Origin: an uncultured Lachnospiraceae bacterium
Lineage (GTDB): Bacteria; Bacillota; Clostridia; Lachnospirales; Lachnospiraceae
Direction of reading: 5' to 3'
Length of the DNA: 51,312 bases
NCBI GenBank assembly: GCA_902786205.1
Contig: CADABQ010000017.1
Location: forward strand, 1 to 51,312
In this document: positions 50,026 through 51,312 of the stretch, one piece after another
Position numbering within the stretch: the stretch's first letter is position 1
How the letters are laid out: each line of letters opens with the position of its first letter
Position numbers and translations under genes: made by a program
Notes under the pieces: model-generated
Database searches by the model: none
What the model saw: only the letters and a program-made list of their open reading frames with translations
What the model was told of the DNA's origin: nothing

Positions 50026-51192
50026 ATGTATGATTTTGATACTCCGATAAATCGTAGAAAAACGGCATCTTTAAAATGGGATGTAAAAGAAAATGAGTTG
50101 CCTATGTGGGTAGCGGATATGGACTTTCAGACAGCACCCGAAATACGTGAAGCACTGGAAAAAAGGGTTGCACATGGTGTTTTTGGATATACCATTATTC
50201 CGGAAACTTGGAATCAGGCTTATGTGAATTGGTGGGAAAAAAGACATGATTTTTCCGTAGAATCGGATTGGCTTGTATTTTGTACTGGGGTTGTACCAGC
50301 GATTTCCAGCGCAGTAAGAAAACTTACGACGCCGGGAGAAAATGTTTTGATTCAAACGCCGGTTTATAATATATTTTTCAATTCTATTTTAAACAATGGA
50401 AGGAATGTGCTACAAAGTCCACTTGTATATGATGGAAAGGCATATCATATTGATTTTGTACAATTAGAAAAGGATCTGGCAAATCCACAGACTACATTGA
50501 TGATTTTATGTAATCCACATAATCCGGTAGGGAAAATCTGGGATAAAGATACATTGAAGCAAATTGGTGCATTATGCCAAAAACATCATGTTACCGTACT
50601 TTCAGATGAAATTCATTGCGATTTGACAGCACCCGGAAAAGAATATGTACCATTTGCAGCAGCATCGGAAGTGTGTAAGGATATTAGTGTGAGCCTTTGG
50701 GCACCGACAAAAACATTTAATATTGCAGGATTGCAGACAGCATCAATTATGGCAGCCAATCCGGTACTCCGTCATAAAATGTGGAGGGGATTGAATACAG
50801 ATGAAGTTGCGGAACCAAATGCATTTGCGGTAGATGCAGCAATTGCAGCCTTTACAAAAGGAGAAGGTTGGTTGGATGCCCTTCGGGAATATATCGATCA
50901 GAATAAACAGATGGTAAAACAGTTTTTGCAAAAGGAGTTGCCACAGATTTCCATTGTTTCTTTGGATGCAACTTATCTTTTATGGCTGGATTGCCATCAG
51001 ATTACAGAGGACTCGGTAGAACTTGCTCAGTTTATACGGGAAAAAACGGGATTGTATTTATCCGATGGCGTAGAATATGGTGGCGACGGGAACTATTTCT
51101 TGCGCTTAAACGTTGCGTGTCCAAAGAAAACAGTAGAAGAGGGATTGAAGCGTTTCAAAGAGGGTGTTACGTTATATATACAGGAAGGATAG
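50026..51192 (+). CDS. MalY/PatB-type PLP aminotransferase-fold C-S lyase
   Basis: The 388-aa enzyme is fold-type I PLP. It has PMWVADMDF, GVFGYT, CNPHNPVGK (N163-P170 region), SDEIHCDL and the PLP lysine K229 in APTKTFNIAGLQ. The C-terminus has NYFLRLNVACPK with the carboxylate-binding arginine. MalY/PatB proteins cleave cystathionine or cysteine conjugates, releasing a thiol, pyruvate and ammonia; some are transaminases. AAAGGAGGAGG precedes the ATG. It is the last complete gene, 21 bases before a MITE. Confidence 0.92.
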   Translation: MYDFDTPINRRKTASLKWDVKENELPMWVADMDFQTAPEIREALEKRVAHGVFGYTIIPETWNQAYVNWWEKRHDFSVESDWLVFCTGVVPAISSAVRKLTTPGENVLIQTPVYNIFFNSILNNGRNVLQSPLVYDGKAYHIDFVQLEKDLANPQTTLMILCNPHNPVGKIWDKDTLKQIGALCQKHHVTVLSDEIHCDLTAPGKEYVPFAAASEVCKDISVSLWAPTKTFNIAGLQTASIMAANPVLRHKMWRGLNTDEVAEPNAFAVDAAIAAFTKGEGWLDALREYIDQNKQMVKQFLQKELPQISIVSLDATYLLWLDCHQITEDSVELAQFIREKTGLYLSDGVEYGGDGNYFLRLNVACPKKTVEEGLKRFKEGVTLYIQEG

Positions 51193-51213
51193 TGGTAACC
51201 GTTTTGCACGGCT

Positions 51214-51312
51214 GTAACAGTTCAGCCGGGTACATTCATAAAGTGCCAGAATATACAACATGACTAAAAATATCCTTTTTGGCTGGACACTTCACTCTGT
51301 ACGCTTTCACAC
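51214..51312. mobile_element. MITE family B, copy cut off by the window end
   Basis: GTAACAGTTCAGCCGGG starts at 51214 and the following 80 bases are the reverse complement of 36430-36510 with few changes, so this copy is inverted relative to the one at 36286. Its other end and target duplication lie outside the window. Confidence 0.9.

Overview
The window looks like chromosome of a low-GC, Gram-positive gut anaerobe, most likely a Lachnospiraceae (Clostridium cluster XIVa) species. This is inferred, not proven. The grounds are AT-rich DNA, strong GGAGG ribosome sites, sigma-A promoters with many extended -10 boxes (TGnTATAAT), a T-box leader, Bce-type antibiotic sensing, a TatD-associated radical SAM protein and a large secreted GH13 amylase with starch-binding and MucBP modules. 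No rRNA, tRNA or CRISPR array was found.

Layout. 1-4.5 kb is an accessory edge: a Tn916-type integrase fragment, a HipA-like kinase/DUF3037 pair, a low-molecular-weight phosphatase, a small unknown gene and an HNH nuclease. 4.7-16.0 kb is mostly housekeeping: split threonine/serine exporter, pyridoxal kinase, radical SAM protein, lipase-like protein, YoaK membrane protein, precorrin-2 dehydrogenase, a class-I amidotransferase framed by two copies of a DnaA-box module, an HtrA-like protein lacking its catalytic histidine, YhaM and RlmD. 16.0-20.4 kb is a small island abutting the rlmD 3' end: integrase (apparently frameshifted at its N-terminus), a RelE-type toxin-antitoxin pair, a CI/LexA-like repressor and a divergent MqsR-like toxin with a Panacea-domain antitoxin. 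A candidate structured RNA and a WYL regulator follow.

22-29.5 kb holds a cation efflux protein, an HD-GYP protein divergent from a beta-helix lipoprotein, and a PadR/membrane/DUF4097 operon under one well-defined promoter-operator. 29.8-32.2 kb is a tryptophan T-box (UGG specifier) followed by trpB and trpA only. 32.2-36.2 kb, on the minus strand, has a secreted beta-helix protein, an unrecognised 399-aa protein and a CobW-like GTPase. 36.7-44.8 kb has a CapA-like protein, then a probable operon of lipid kinase, small membrane protein, TIGR00266 protein and a BceRS-type two-component system, followed by its BceAB transporter with a BceR-like palindrome buried in the kinase gene's end. The window closes with the amylase, a DUF3737 beta-helix protein and a MalY/PatB C-S lyase.

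Two families of non-coding, MITE-like elements are scattered through the region. Family A (copies at 5569-5668 and 29597-29810) has CAAT-ended inverted repeats and about 9-bp target duplications. Family B (36286-36527, a copy running off the right end from 51214, and a remnant near 18.9 kb) has a 17-bp inverted repeat and an 8-bp target duplication. A third, structured dispersed repeat occurs at about 14.4, 22.4, 29.05 and 49.0 kb. The least explained observations are the paired DnaA-box modules, the four-half-site operator of the Panacea system, the candidate RNA at 20.46-20.66 kb and the degenerate HtrA-like protein.
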